The notes beneath the pieces are model-generated. The model saw only the letters and a list, made by a program, of their open reading frames with translations, was not told where the DNA came from and did not search any database. Positions 8,497 to 17,472 of a stretch of DNA of 64,000 nucleotides are shown in pieces. The position numbers were made by a program, and so were the translations under genes. This stretch comes from Burkholderiales bacterium (GTDB lineage: Bacteria; Pseudomonadota; Gammaproteobacteria; Burkholderiales; SG8-41). Where the stretch lies: NCBI GenBank assembly GCA_022841375.1, contig JALHRQ010000001.1, forward strand, positions 424,892 to 488,891, in the 5' to 3' direction. Numbering within the stretch: the first letter of the stretch is position 1; each line of letters starts with the position of its first letter.

Positions 8497-9189
8497 TTAA
8501 GCCGTGCGACGCCGGGATGCCGCAACCGTCTTGCGGCGCACTGCACCCGGTCTCAGTCGCGGCTTCGCCGCCGGGGATAACCGCAATCCATCAAGGAAGA
8601 TATCGATCAGTTGCCCGGCATCATCCTTGGCCGGCATTGCCTTCGGATCCATCACCCATTTGTTGATCAGGCCGTTGACCAGCGCATGCAGGCCTACAGC
8701 GGTGCGACGCGCATCCAGACTCGCCGGCAATTGACCTTTTGCGACAGCCGCCACCAGCCCCTGCTCCAGCCGCTGCAGACAACCCGCCTGCATTTCCCGG
8801 AAACGCTCCCACACCGTCTCCATCTCATCGACGTATTCGCATTTGTTGAACACGATGTGAAAAACACGGCGCCCTTGGGCATCGCCAGAGGTGCGCTGCA
8901 GGATGCCGACCAGCATCGTCCGCACGCTCGCCAGCGGATCACCGTCATTGGCCGGAGTGATCTGGCACGGCGCGTCTTCCATCGGCATGGTGACGCGCGC
9001 CACCATTTCACAGAACAGGTCGGCCTTGTCCTTGAAATGCCAATAGATCGCGCCACGGGTGACCGACGCCGCTTCGGCGATGTCAGTCAGCGATGTGCGT
9101 GATACGCCGCGCTCTCCGAATACCCGTTCTGCCGCATCAAGAATCTGGTTGCGGGTTTCAACTGCTTCGTCCTTCGTGCGCCTGACCAT
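8497..9189 (-). CDS. TetR family repressor of the RND pump (AcrR/TtgR-like)
   Basis: A 230-residue TetR-family regulator. The HTH is in residues 1-60 (RNQILDAAERVFGERGVSRTSLTDIAEAASVTRGAIYWHFKDKADLF), with the YWHF hallmark of the AcrR/TtgR/MexR-like pump repressors; the rest is the all-helical ligand-binding domain. It is divergent from the MFP-RND-OMF operon, and an AcrR-type palindrome lies in the spacer, so it almost certainly represses the pump and is released by hydrophobic drugs or solvents. The last ~20 residues are a basic Arg/Lys-rich tail, longer than usual. CGGAGG sits just upstream of the ATG. It converges on the AceE-type gene, whose stop is 4 bases away. Confidence 0.94.
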   Translation of the reverse strand: MVRRTKDEAVETRNQILDAAERVFGERGVSRTSLTDIAEAASVTRGAIYWHFKDKADLFCEMVARVTMPMEDAPCQITPANDGDPLASVRTMLVGILQRTSGDAQGRRVFHIVFNKCEYVDEMETVWERFREMQAGCLQRLEQGLVAAVAKGQLPASLDARRTAVGLHALVNGLINKWVMDPKAMPAKDDAGQLIDIFLDGLRLSPAAKPRLRPGAVRRKTVAASRRRTA

Positions 9190-9240
9190 AGTCCTCCGAA
9201 GACCCCGATGATGTTCGGGGCATTGTCATCAAGATGACAC

Positions 9241-9268
9241 TTTACATACATTCATGGTTGTATGTAAA
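9241..9268. promoter_or_regulatory. AcrR/TtgR-type palindromic operator
   Basis: Near-perfect inverted repeat with 10-bp arms, TTTACATACA (9241-9250) and TGTATGTAAA (9259-9268), separated by an 8-base centre. Its core at 9243-9266 closely resembles the 24-bp operator known for E. coli AcrR (TACATACA ... TGTATGTA). It lies between the repressor start (9189) and the pump start (9331), ideally placed to control both. Confidence 0.85.
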
Positions 9269-9330
9269 CTGTGTTCGTATCAGCACATATGCCACCGGCG
9301 TCCCGTCCGCCGACCTTCAGGGAATACAAC

Positions 9331-10542
9331 ATGATTGACCAACGCACCTTCCACCTGCGCCATGCAGCCGTTGCCGCGTCGCTGCTGCTGATCGCCGCCT
9401 GCGGTCCTGCCGGCGGCCCGCCCGGCGGATTTCCGCCGACGCCGGTATCGGTAATCACCGTGGAAACGCGTGATGTGCCGGTCACTCTGGAATACACCGC
9501 GCAGACCGCGGGTTATCGCGAAGTCGAGGTGCGTGCGCGCGTCAGCGGCATTCTGCAAAAACGCAATTACCGCGAAGGCAGCACGGTACGCCAGGGGGAG
9601 TCACTGTTCACAATTGATCCGACGCCCTTCCAGCTTGCGCAAGCGCGTGCCGCAGCCGATCTCGGTGTCGCCGAAGCGCAGTTGCAGCAGGCGCAACGCG
9701 AACTCGCCCGTTTGAAACCTGTTTATGAAGCCCGGGCGGTCAGCCAGAAGGAATTCGACGACGCCACCTCGGGTGCGCGTATTGCCGCAGCCCAGGTCGA
9801 AAGCGTCCGCGCGCGGCTCAACGAGGCCAAGCTCAACATGGAATGGACCCGGGTTGAAGCGCCGATCTCGGGCATTGCCGGCCGCACCGCGGTGTCTGAA
9901 GGAACGCTGGTTTCCGGCCCCGACGTGCTGCTGACCACGGTCACGCAGACCGATCCGATGTACGTGATTTTCGGGGTCTCCGACCGCGACCATCTCGCGC
10001 TGCGGCGCGACGTCGAGTCCGGCCGCATCAAACTGCCGGCAGACGGCAAGCTCAAGGCATCATTGAAACTCGGCGACGGCCGCGACTACGCGCGCAGCGG
10101 TGCGGTCAATTTCAGTGACGTTCGCGTCAACACCCAGACCGGCACCAGCGAATCGCGGGCCGAGTTTGCCAATCCCTCGAACCAGCTGCGCGCAGGCGAA
10201 TTCGTGCGCATTACCCTTTCCGGCGCCATGCGTCCGGCAGCCGTCGTCATCCCGCAGCGCGCAGTACTTGAAGGCCCCTCCGGAAAATTCGTCTACGTCG
10301 TCAATGCCGAATCGAAGGCCGAGCCGAGACCTGTTGAAGTGGGCGCCTGGGTCAGTGACGGCTGGATCATCAACAACGGACTCAAACCTGCAGACCGCGT
10401 GATCGTCGACGGTATCGCAAAAATATTCGCACCGGGAACGCCGGTCAACGTGACGGAACCGCCTGCAGCCAAGACTGACGGCAAACCGGCCGGGGACAGA
10501 CCCGCAGAAAAACCCGCGGCCAAAGCGGCCGTGAAACCCTGA
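9331..10542 (+). CDS. RND efflux periplasmic adaptor lipoprotein (AcrA/MexA family)
   Basis: A 403-residue membrane fusion protein that links the RND permease to the outer membrane channel. The N-terminus is a lipoprotein signal ending LLIAAC-G, so the mature protein is anchored by a lipidated Cys. Then come the beta-barrel/lipoyl segments (VEVRARVSGILQKRNYREGSTVRQGESLFTID), the alpha-hairpin (AQLQQAQRELARLKPVYEARAVSQKEFDDA) and the second lipoyl half (RVEAPISGIAGRTAVSEGTLV). The Ala/Lys/Pro-rich tail after residue 375 is low complexity. I placed the start at the ATG at 9331 (AGGGAA upstream, a proper signal peptide follows) instead of the upstream ATG, which would run into the operator. Confidence 0.95.
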   Translation: MIDQRTFHLRHAAVAASLLLIAACGPAGGPPGGFPPTPVSVITVETRDVPVTLEYTAQTAGYREVEVRARVSGILQKRNYREGSTVRQGESLFTIDPTPFQLAQARAAADLGVAEAQLQQAQRELARLKPVYEARAVSQKEFDDATSGARIAAAQVESVRARLNEAKLNMEWTRVEAPISGIAGRTAVSEGTLVSGPDVLLTTVTQTDPMYVIFGVSDRDHLALRRDVESGRIKLPADGKLKASLKLGDGRDYARSGAVNFSDVRVNTQTGTSESRAEFANPSNQLRAGEFVRITLSGAMRPAAVVIPQRAVLEGPSGKFVYVVNAESKAEPRPVEVGAWVSDGWIINNGLKPADRVIVDGIAKIFAPGTPVNVTEPPAAKTDGKPAGDRPAEKPAAKAAVKP

Positions 10543-10561
10543 CCCCGGCAGGCTAAATACC

Positions 10562-13500
10562 ATGTCACGCTTTTTCATAGACCGCCCGATTTTCGCGGTG
10601 GTGATATCGATCTTCATCGTGCTCGCCGGCCTTGCCGCGATACGGGTGTTGCCGATTGCGCAATACCCGGAAATTGCCCCGCCGGTGGTCACCGTGCGCG
10701 CGATTTACCCTGGCGCTTCGGCGCAGGTCATTGAGCAGACCGTCGCCGCGCCGCTGGAAAATCAGATCACCGGCGTCGAGCACATGCTCTACATGAGTTC
10801 GAACTCGACCTCGAACGGCGTCCTCGAAATCCAGGTCACCTTCGACATCGGCACCGACATTGACACTGCAGCGCTCAACGTCAATAACCGGGTCAAGCAG
10901 GCCGAGCCGCGGCTGCCGCTGGAAGTCCGGCGCCAGGGCGTCAGCGTGGAGAAAGGCTCTTCGTCATTCCTTCAGGTTATTGCGTTCAGTTCGCCTGATG
11001 GCAGCCGCGACGACCTGTTCATCTCGAATTACGTCACTCTGAATATTCTCGACGCACTGAAGCGCGTCCCCGGCACCACCAACGTGCAGATTTTCGGCGC
11101 CAAGGACTACGCGATGCGCATCTGGACCCGTCCGGACCGCCTTGCACAGCTGAAACTGACGCCGGGCGACCTGACGCGCGCATTGAACGAGCAGAACGCT
11201 CAGTTTGCCGCCGGCAAGATCGGCCAGTCACCGACAGGCGGCCCGCAGGAACTCGTTTACACCATCACCACCAAGGGCCGGCTGTCGGAACCCGCTGAAT
11301 TCGAGAATGTCGTCATCCGCGCCAACCCCGACGGCTCGCTGCTGCGTCTGAAGGACGTGGCGCGCGTTGAACTGGGCTCCAAGGATTACGACTTCATCGG
11401 CCGCGTCAACGGCAAATCAGCCACCCTGGTCGGCATTTTCCTGCAACCCAACTCCAATGCACTCGCCACTGCTGACCGCGTGAAGGCGGCGATGGCGCCG
11501 CTGGTCGAAGCCTATCCGCCGGGCTTCACCCATAACGTGGTGTATGACACCACGCGTTTTGTCGAAGTATCGATCCGCGAAGTTGTGTACACGCTGCTCG
11601 AAGCCATGGCGCTGGTGTTCCTGGTGGTGTTCCTGTTCCTGCAGAACTGGCGGGCCACGCTGATTCCGTTCGCTGCGGTTCCGGTATCACTGATCGGCAC
11701 CTTCGCCGGCCTTCTTCTGCTCGGTTATTCGATCAACACGCTGACACTGTTCGGCATGGTGCTGGCCATCGGCATCGTCGTCGACGATGCCATCGTGGTG
11801 CTGGAAAACGTCGAGCGCATCATGCATGAAGAACACCTGCAGGCGCGCGAAGCTGCAATCAAGGCGATGAAAGAGGTCACCAGCCCGATCATCGCCATCG
11901 TGCTGACGCTGTGCGCGGTATTCGTGCCCATCGCCTTCCTCGGCGGCCTGACCGGTGAACTTTACCGCCAGTTTGCAGTGACGATTTCCATCGCCGTGGT
12001 GATCTCGGGCATCGTTGCGCTGACGCTGACGCCTTCGCTGTGCGTGCTGATCCTCAAACGCCAGCATGGCGAGCCCGGCCGCTTCTTCACCTGGTTCAAC
12101 GCCTGGTTCGCCCGCATGACCGGGCGCTACGTCGACGGTGTGACCTGGATGCTGCGGCGTGGCCTGATTGCGGTTCTGCTGTTCGCCGGCATGGTCGCGC
12201 TGACCTTCGGCCTGTGGCGCGCCACACCGGGATCCCTGGTGCCTGACGAAGACCAGGGCTATTACATTGCAGCGGTGTTCCTGCCCGATGGCGCCACGCT
12301 GGAACGCACCGACAAGGTCGTCAACCAGGTGGTCGACATCATCAAGTCGAATCCGGCCAACGAGACCGCCATCGCCTTCACCGGACTGGATTTTCTCGGC
12401 GGCGGTTTTCGCAACAGCGCGGCGACGATTTTTGTCACCCAGAAACACTGGGACGAACGCACGGTTTCGACCGGCCAGCTGGTCGGCGAGTTCTTCATGA
12501 AGACCGGACAGATCAAGGAAGGCCTTGCGCTGGCGTTCGGCCCGCCGCCGATTTTTGGTTTGGGCAATGCCGGCGGTTTCGAGTTCTATATCCAGAACCG
12601 CGGTGAAGGCGGCCCACAGAAACTCTTCGAAGCCACCCAGCAGCTGCTCGCCGCCGTGCAGAAGGATCCGATGTTCGGCCAGGTTAATACACTGTGGCGG
12701 GCCAACGTGCCGCAGCTTTATGTTGAAACCGACCGCGAGAAGGCAAAAACGCTGGGCGTGCCGATTGATGAAGTCTACGGCGCGCTGTCGGCAACGCTGG
12801 GCACTGCCTATGTCAATGATTTCAATAAATTCGGCCGTACCTGGCAGGTACTGATGTCGGCCGAACCGGCTTATCGCAAACGCCCGGACGACGTCGGCGC
12901 GATCTACGTACGTTCGGATCGCGGCGCGATGATTCCGCTGTCGTCGCTGGCCAAGGTCAACTACTCCTCCGGCCCGGATTCACTCGACCGTTTCAATAAC
13001 CTGCCGGCAGTGAAGATCTTCGGCTCGGCAAAACCCGGTTTCAGTTCGGGCGAAGCCATTGCCGGCATGGAACGCATCGCCAAAGCGACGCTGCCGCCCG
13101 AGTTCACCTTCGACTGGGGCGGTGCGTCATTCCAGGAAAAACGCTCCGGCGGCACCTCGATCATTGCGCTGGGACTGGCGGCACTGATGGTGTTCCTGAT
13201 TCTCGCTGCGCAGTACGACCGCTGGTCGCTGCCGCTGGCGGTGATGCTGGCGCTGCCCTTCGGCACTTTCGGCGCGCTGCTGGCGATTTTCATCAACAAC
13301 CTGCTGCCGATGCCGTATTACCTGGCGCAGGGCGTGCCATGGCTGCAGGGACTGCTGTCGCCGCTGGCCGGCATCGCGCGACTCAGCAACGACGTGTATT
13401 TCCAGATCGGCCTGGTCACGCTGCTCGGCCTCGCCGCCAAGAACGCGATCCTCATCGTCGAATTCGCCGTGATGAAAAAACAGGAAGGGCTTTCAACCGC

Positions 13501-13843
13501 CGGTGCGGCCATTGAAGCAGCGCGTCTGCGCTTCCGCCCGATCCTGATGACCTCGCTGGCCTTCATCCTCGGCGTGGTGCCGCTGGTGATTTCCAGCGGC
13601 GCAGGCGCCGGTGCGCGCCACTCGGCAGGCACGGGCGTGATGGGCGGCATGCTGGCGGCCACTTTTCTCGCGATCTTTTTCATCCCCTGGTTCTACAAGC
13701 TGATCGTCGACCGGAGACTGTCCGATCCGCGCAGTACCGAAGAAATCGAAAGTGAAGTCGCACACCATCGCGAACTGGCTTTGCGTGCGGTGCAAACGCC
13801 GCATCACGCCCCTCTCAGCAAGGGAGCCGATGATGCGAAATAA
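10562..13843 (+). CDS. RND multidrug efflux permease (AcrB/MexB, HAE1 family)
   Basis: A 1093-residue proton-driven inner-membrane exporter. It has the 12-TM RND layout with two large periplasmic loops: TM1 after SRFFIDRPIFAVVISIFIVL, the second-half start near residue 540, and the proton-relay pair Asp408-Asp409 in TM4 (GIVVDDAIVVLENVERIM). GLAAKNAILIVEFA near residue 965 is the conserved TM10 segment with its Lys. It is slightly longer than AcrB (1049), mainly from an extra segment near 910-930 (ALLAIFINNLLPMPYYLAQG ...) and a hydrophilic tail. It is second in the adaptor-permease-OMF operon, 19 bases after the adaptor, and overlaps the OMF start. Substrates are probably hydrophobic drugs or solvents. 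Confidence 0.96.
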   Translation: MSRFFIDRPIFAVVISIFIVLAGLAAIRVLPIAQYPEIAPPVVTVRAIYPGASAQVIEQTVAAPLENQITGVEHMLYMSSNSTSNGVLEIQVTFDIGTDIDTAALNVNNRVKQAEPRLPLEVRRQGVSVEKGSSSFLQVIAFSSPDGSRDDLFISNYVTLNILDALKRVPGTTNVQIFGAKDYAMRIWTRPDRLAQLKLTPGDLTRALNEQNAQFAAGKIGQSPTGGPQELVYTITTKGRLSEPAEFENVVIRANPDGSLLRLKDVARVELGSKDYDFIGRVNGKSATLVGIFLQPNSNALATADRVKAAMAPLVEAYPPGFTHNVVYDTTRFVEVSIREVVYTLLEAMALVFLVVFLFLQNWRATLIPFAAVPVSLIGTFAGLLLLGYSINTLTLFGMVLAIGIVVDDAIVVLENVERIMHEEHLQAREAAIKAMKEVTSPIIAIVLTLCAVFVPIAFLGGLTGELYRQFAVTISIAVVISGIVALTLTPSLCVLILKRQHGEPGRFFTWFNAWFARMTGRYVDGVTWMLRRGLIAVLLFAGMVALTFGLWRATPGSLVPDEDQGYYIAAVFLPDGATLERTDKVVNQVVDIIKSNPANETAIAFTGLDFLGGGFRNSAATIFVTQKHWDERTVSTGQLVGEFFMKTGQIKEGLALAFGPPPIFGLGNAGGFEFYIQNRGEGGPQKLFEATQQLLAAVQKDPMFGQVNTLWRANVPQLYVETDREKAKTLGVPIDEVYGALSATLGTAYVNDFNKFGRTWQVLMSAEPAYRKRPDDVGAIYVRSDRGAMIPLSSLAKVNYSSGPDSLDRFNNLPAVKIFGSAKPGFSSGEAIAGMERIAKATLPPEFTFDWGGASFQEKRSGGTSIIALGLAALMVFLILAAQYDRWSLPLAVMLALPFGTFGALLAIFINNLLPMPYYLAQGVPWLQGLLSPLAGIARLSNDVYFQIGLVTLLGLAAKNAILIVEFAVMKKQEGLSTAGAAIEAARLRFRPILMTSLAFILGVVPLVISSGAGAGARHSAGTGVMGGMLAATFLAIFFIPWFYKLIVDRRLSDPRSTEEIESEVAHHRELALRAVQTPHHAPLSKGADDAK

Positions 13844-15281
13844 ATATCTGATTTTAATAGGTTTTTTTGCGGCGCTTGGCGGGTGCTCGATGGCGCCCGA
13901 CTACCAGCGCCCCGCCGCAGAACTGCCCGACAAGTGGCAAGCTGCTCCGGCGCAGGGACAGAACATGCCTGCGGATCGCTGGTGGGCGCTGTATCAGGAC
14001 GGCACACTGAACCTTCTGGTCGAAGAAGCGCTGATCTACAACCAGGATCTGGCGCTGGCCACCGCGCGGCTCGATGAAGCCCGCGCGCTGGCACGTATTA
14101 CGGATGCGCAACTGGCGCCGGCCGTCGATGCCGCGTTTCAGCGCGACCGCACACGGCGCTCGGACAGCACCGCAACGCGGTTTCCCGGTTCACTGGAAAA
14201 CAACAACTATCGCGCACAAGTGAATGTCTCCTACGAACTCGATCTGTGGGGAAAACTGCGCGACTCGGCCAATGCCGCGCGCGCCGAACTGTTGGCCACA
14301 ACGGCCGCGCGTGAAACGGTACGCATTGCACTTACAGCTGGCGTTACGCAGTCCTACTATGCGTTGATTGCGCTGGATAGCCAGGTTGATGCCACCCGCC
14401 GATCGCTGGAGCTGCGCCAGCACGACCTGAAGCTGCAACGCATTCGCGCTGACGCCGGATTGATCAACGATTTCGCGCTGCGCCAGCTCGAAGCCGAGGT
14501 TGCTGCCGCCCAGGCACTACTGCCGGTACTGGAAAACCGCCGCACCAGTGAGGAACTCGCGCTGGGTATGCTGCTGGGGCGCAGTCCACGCGCCCTGCTG
14601 CAAGATGGCATTGTGCGCAACGCAGGCAACGCCGCACCGGCGGTGCCGGTAATTCCTTCAGACCTGCCGTCAACCCTGCTGCTGCGCCGGCCCGACATCG
14701 TAACGGCAGAGCAGCAATTGATTGCTGCCAATGCACGAATCGGCGTTGCACGCGCTTCATTGTTTCCGAGCATCGGCCTCAGCGGTTTTTTCGGCAGTGA
14801 AAGCGCCGCACTGTCGAATCTGTTTTCGGGCCCTGCAACCATATGGCAACTGGGCTTCGGTCTGGCGCAGCCGATCTTCCAGGGCGGCCGGCTGTTCGGC
14901 GAGATCGAGGCGGTGGAAGCCCGTCAACGCCAGGCATTGGCGCAGTACCAGAAAACGCTGCAAACGGCATTCCGCGAAACCCACGACGCCCTGGCCGGCC
15001 AGGTGCGGGCGCGCGAAGCCTTCGATGCGGAAAATGCGCGGGTTATTGCGCTGACCGATGCCTTGCGCCTGGCACGCATTCGCTTCGACAACGGATTGAC
15101 CAGCCAGCTGGAATTTCTCGATGCCGAGCGCAACTTGCTCAATGCGGAACTGAATCGTGCCGACGCGTTACGCGCACAGCGTTCTGCCGTGGCCAATGTG
15201 GTGAAAGCGCTGGGCGGCGGCTGGACCGGCCTGCCGGGAACGGATACCGCTCCCGCACAGGCCGGGACAGCGACGCCGTAA
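13833..15281 (+). CDS. outer membrane efflux lipoprotein (OprM/NodT family)
   Basis: A 482-residue TolC-like channel completing the tripartite pump. The lipobox is LGG-C (in ALGGCSMAPDYQRP), followed by the family's PAAELPDKW region and two repeated OEP domains with long helices. The start is one of two adjacent ATGs (13830 or 13833); AGGGAG lies 3 or 6 bases upstream, which favours 13833. Its first codons overlap the end of the permease gene, so translation is probably coupled. The gene ends at 15281, just before the convergent Bug gene. Confidence 0.94.
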   Translation: MRNKYLILIGFFAALGGCSMAPDYQRPAAELPDKWQAAPAQGQNMPADRWWALYQDGTLNLLVEEALIYNQDLALATARLDEARALARITDAQLAPAVDAAFQRDRTRRSDSTATRFPGSLENNNYRAQVNVSYELDLWGKLRDSANAARAELLATTAARETVRIALTAGVTQSYYALIALDSQVDATRRSLELRQHDLKLQRIRADAGLINDFALRQLEAEVAAAQALLPVLENRRTSEELALGMLLGRSPRALLQDGIVRNAGNAAPAVPVIPSDLPSTLLLRRPDIVTAEQQLIAANARIGVARASLFPSIGLSGFFGSESAALSNLFSGPATIWQLGFGLAQPIFQGGRLFGEIEAVEARQRQALAQYQKTLQTAFRETHDALAGQVRAREAFDAENARVIALTDALRLARIRFDNGLTSQLEFLDAERNLLNAELNRADALRAQRSAVANVVKALGGGWTGLPGTDTAPAQAGTATP

Positions 15282-15282
15282 T

Positions 15283-16248
15283 CTACTGCGGCGTCAGCCC
15301 GATGTCCTTGATCAGCTTTACGTAGCGCTCGTATTCGGACCTCATCAGCTTATCGTAGGCCTCCGGTCCCGAATTCACCGCCGCATCCGCGCCCATTTTC
15401 TCGAACGACTCGCGAGTACGCGGCTGGGTTACGATTTTTCTTACATCCGCTGCCAATTGCGTAGCAATCCGTTTGGGAACACCAGCGGGACCCACCAGAC
15501 CAAACCAGCCCTCGGACTGCGCAGCCGGCAATCCCTCTTCAACAATCGAGGGAAGGTTCGGAAACGCCGCGTTGCGCTTGGCCGATGTGACGGCCAGCGG
15601 GCGCAGCCGGCCATCGCGCACCATCGCTGAAATCGTCGGCACCGTAAACACCAGATAGTGCACGCGGCCGGCGATGGTTTCGCCGAATGCATCCGGCACC
15701 ACCTTGAATGGCACATGCACTGTGCGCACGCCCGCAGCCTGGTTGAAAATTTCGCCGGCGATGTGCGCCAGTGTGCCGATGCCCAGCGAACCGTAGTTGT
15801 ACTTCGTCGGATCTTTCTGCAGCAACGCCACCAGTTCACGGATGTTTTTCGCCGGCAGATTGGGGTACACCGCGAGAATGTTCGGGATCGAGGCGACTTC
15901 GGTGATCATCGTGAAGTCACGGATCGGATGGTAAGGCGGCGTTTTCTGCAGCAGCGCACCGACGGTATGCGGCGGCGCGACCATCGCATATGTATAGCCG
16001 TCGCCAGTGGCCTTGGACAACAGGCTGCTGCCGATCAAGCCACCCGCGCCGGGACGGTTATCGACCACGATCTGCTGGCCATAGAGTTCGGTCAGCGGCA
16101 CGCTCAGCGTTCGCGAGAGGAAATCACTGGCCGAACCCGGTGGCAGCGGCACGATCACCCGGATCGGACGTTCCGGAAACTTCTGCGCACCCGCAACACC
16201 CGCCATTACCAGCAGCATGACCGCCGTCAGACTCTGCAACCATTTCAT
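15283..16248 (-). CDS. Bug/TctC-type periplasmic substrate-binding protein
   Basis: A 321-residue protein of the Bug (Bordetella uptake gene) family, a periplasmic receptor for small carboxylates that works with TctAB-type permeases. A signal peptide (about residues 1-21, ending VAGA-Q) precedes FPERPIRVIVPLPPGSASDF; other hallmarks are VVDNRPGAGGLIGSSLL, DGYTYAMV and KYNYGSLGIGTLAHIAGE. The Ser-Ala-Ser at the first ligand loop replaces the commoner Gly-Gly. AGGGAGGGG upstream supports the start. No tctA or tctB gene is nearby, so this is one of the orphan receptors typical of Burkholderiales; its ligand is unknown. Confidence 0.93.
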   Translation of the reverse strand: MKWLQSLTAVMLLVMAGVAGAQKFPERPIRVIVPLPPGSASDFLSRTLSVPLTELYGQQIVVDNRPGAGGLIGSSLLSKATGDGYTYAMVAPPHTVGALLQKTPPYHPIRDFTMITEVASIPNILAVYPNLPAKNIRELVALLQKDPTKYNYGSLGIGTLAHIAGEIFNQAAGVRTVHVPFKVVPDAFGETIAGRVHYLVFTVPTISAMVRDGRLRPLAVTSAKRNAAFPNLPSIVEEGLPAAQSEGWFGLVGPAGVPKRIATQLAADVRKIVTQPRTRESFEKMGADAAVNSGPEAYDKLMRSEYERYVKLIKDIGLTPQ

Positions 16249-16428
16249 GACTATCCCCTCCCTGGGTATACCGGGTAGCAGTCCCGGACTGTTTCATATT
16301 CTTGGCTACGCAAGCTGCTGCGCAAACTCATAGTAAGGTCTGCAAAGGGTTTGCACAATGCGGTGGGGTAACTGTCGTTGCATCCGGCACCCCACCCGCT
16401 TACAGTTGCGTCAACCTGGAGGCTCCCG

Positions 16429-16824
16429 ATGACCATCGATTTTATTCAGCATGTCAATATCCGCTGCGCCCCGGGCGACCTCGCGCCGATCGAGCGCTTT
16501 TATACCGAAGTGGTCGGATTGCAGCGTGGGCACCGGCCGCCGAACCTGCGCAACCAGGGTGTATGGATGTACCTGGGCCAGCAGCCGGTCATACATGTCA
16601 CCGCACGTTGCGCCGAAGGGTATGTCCAGGCCGAGCAAAACGGCAGCGTCGATCATGTCGCCTTCCAGTCGCGCGATGCCGCAGCGTTTGCAAAAAAACT
16701 GTCGTCGATGAACATTGCCTGGGAACAGTCCAACGTGGCCGGCGCCGGCTATCAGATGTTCATCCGCGATCCCGTGGGTACGGTTCTCGAATTCAATTTT
16801 CCCAACAGCGAAGCGCCGGCCTGA
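16429..16824 (+). CDS. VOC family (glyoxalase/bleomycin-resistance fold) protein
   Basis: A 131-residue protein with one pair of beta-alpha-beta-beta-beta modules of the vicinal oxygen chelate superfamily. Candidate metal ligands are His in QHVNIR, His in DHVAFQ and Glu in VLEFNF, the usual three positions. GERFYTEVVG-like text (IERFYTEVVGLQ) and FIRDPVGTVLEF are typical. It could be a glyoxalase I-like isomerase, dioxygenase or resistance protein; nothing nearby settles this. The ATG at 16429 is chosen for its GGAGG 6 bases upstream; the frame is open earlier but without a ribosome site. Confidence 0.85.
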   Translation: MTIDFIQHVNIRCAPGDLAPIERFYTEVVGLQRGHRPPNLRNQGVWMYLGQQPVIHVTARCAEGYVQAEQNGSVDHVAFQSRDAAAFAKKLSSMNIAWEQSNVAGAGYQMFIRDPVGTVLEFNFPNSEAPA

Positions 16825-16831
16825 ACCGGTA

Positions 16832-17437
16832 TCAGGCCGGCGGCTTGCCCCAGCGACCGCCGTAAAAGCGTTCGGCCACCGGTTTGCGTGCCCGCGCCTT
16901 GAACTCCTTCTGCCGGGTTTCCTCGTCCTCAATGGTCTCGGGCGCGGCCTGATACCCCACGGCAATCATCGCCATCGGCATGAAATCATCGGGAATTTCG
17001 AATGCGACGCGTGTCCTGCCGATATCGAAACCGCCCATCTGATGCGCAACCAGTCCCTGTGCGACGGCCTCCAGCGACAGGGCCAGTGCCGCCATGCCGG
17101 TGTCATAGTGCGACCAGCGGTTGGGCTGGCCGTTATGTTCGAACGTTGCTGCGGCGCAGGACAGCAACAACAACGGCGCCTTGCCCGCCCATTTTTTATT
17201 GTTGTCGTACAGGCAGTCAAACGCCTGCTGCCATCCCGCAGGATCTGCCGCGCGGTTCCACAACAGGAAACGCCAGGGCTCGGCACCGAAACAGGACGGC
17301 GCCCAGCGCGCAGCCTCGATCAGCGCCGTAGTTTGCGCCGGCATCACACCGCGCTGCGCATCAAATGCGCGCGGACTCCAGCGTTTCATCGACAGCTCGT
17401 TGATCGGCACACTGGTGATTGCGTTGCGGCTCTTCAT
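16832..17437 (-). CDS. nitroreductase family protein
   Basis: A 201-residue FMN-dependent nitroreductase-family oxidoreductase. The N-terminal FMN phosphate-binding segment reads KRWSPRAFD, followed by ARWAPSCFGAEPWRF, and the C-terminal part keeps VGYQAAPE and the KPVAERFYGGRWG tail. Such enzymes reduce nitroaromatics, quinones or enones with NAD(P)H. CGGAGGAAGC precedes the ATG. It lies 35 bases downstream of the MFS/monooxygenase-like gene on the same strand and may share its transcript. Confidence 0.9.
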   Translation of the reverse strand: MKSRNAITSVPINELSMKRWSPRAFDAQRGVMPAQTTALIEAARWAPSCFGAEPWRFLLWNRAADPAGWQQAFDCLYDNNKKWAGKAPLLLLSCAAATFEHNGQPNRWSHYDTGMAALALSLEAVAQGLVAHQMGGFDIGRTRVAFEIPDDFMPMAMIAVGYQAAPETIEDEETRQKEFKARARKPVAERFYGGRWGKPPA

Positions 17438-17472
17438 GCTTCCTCCGTTGATTGAAACCTGTTGTGCTGAAT

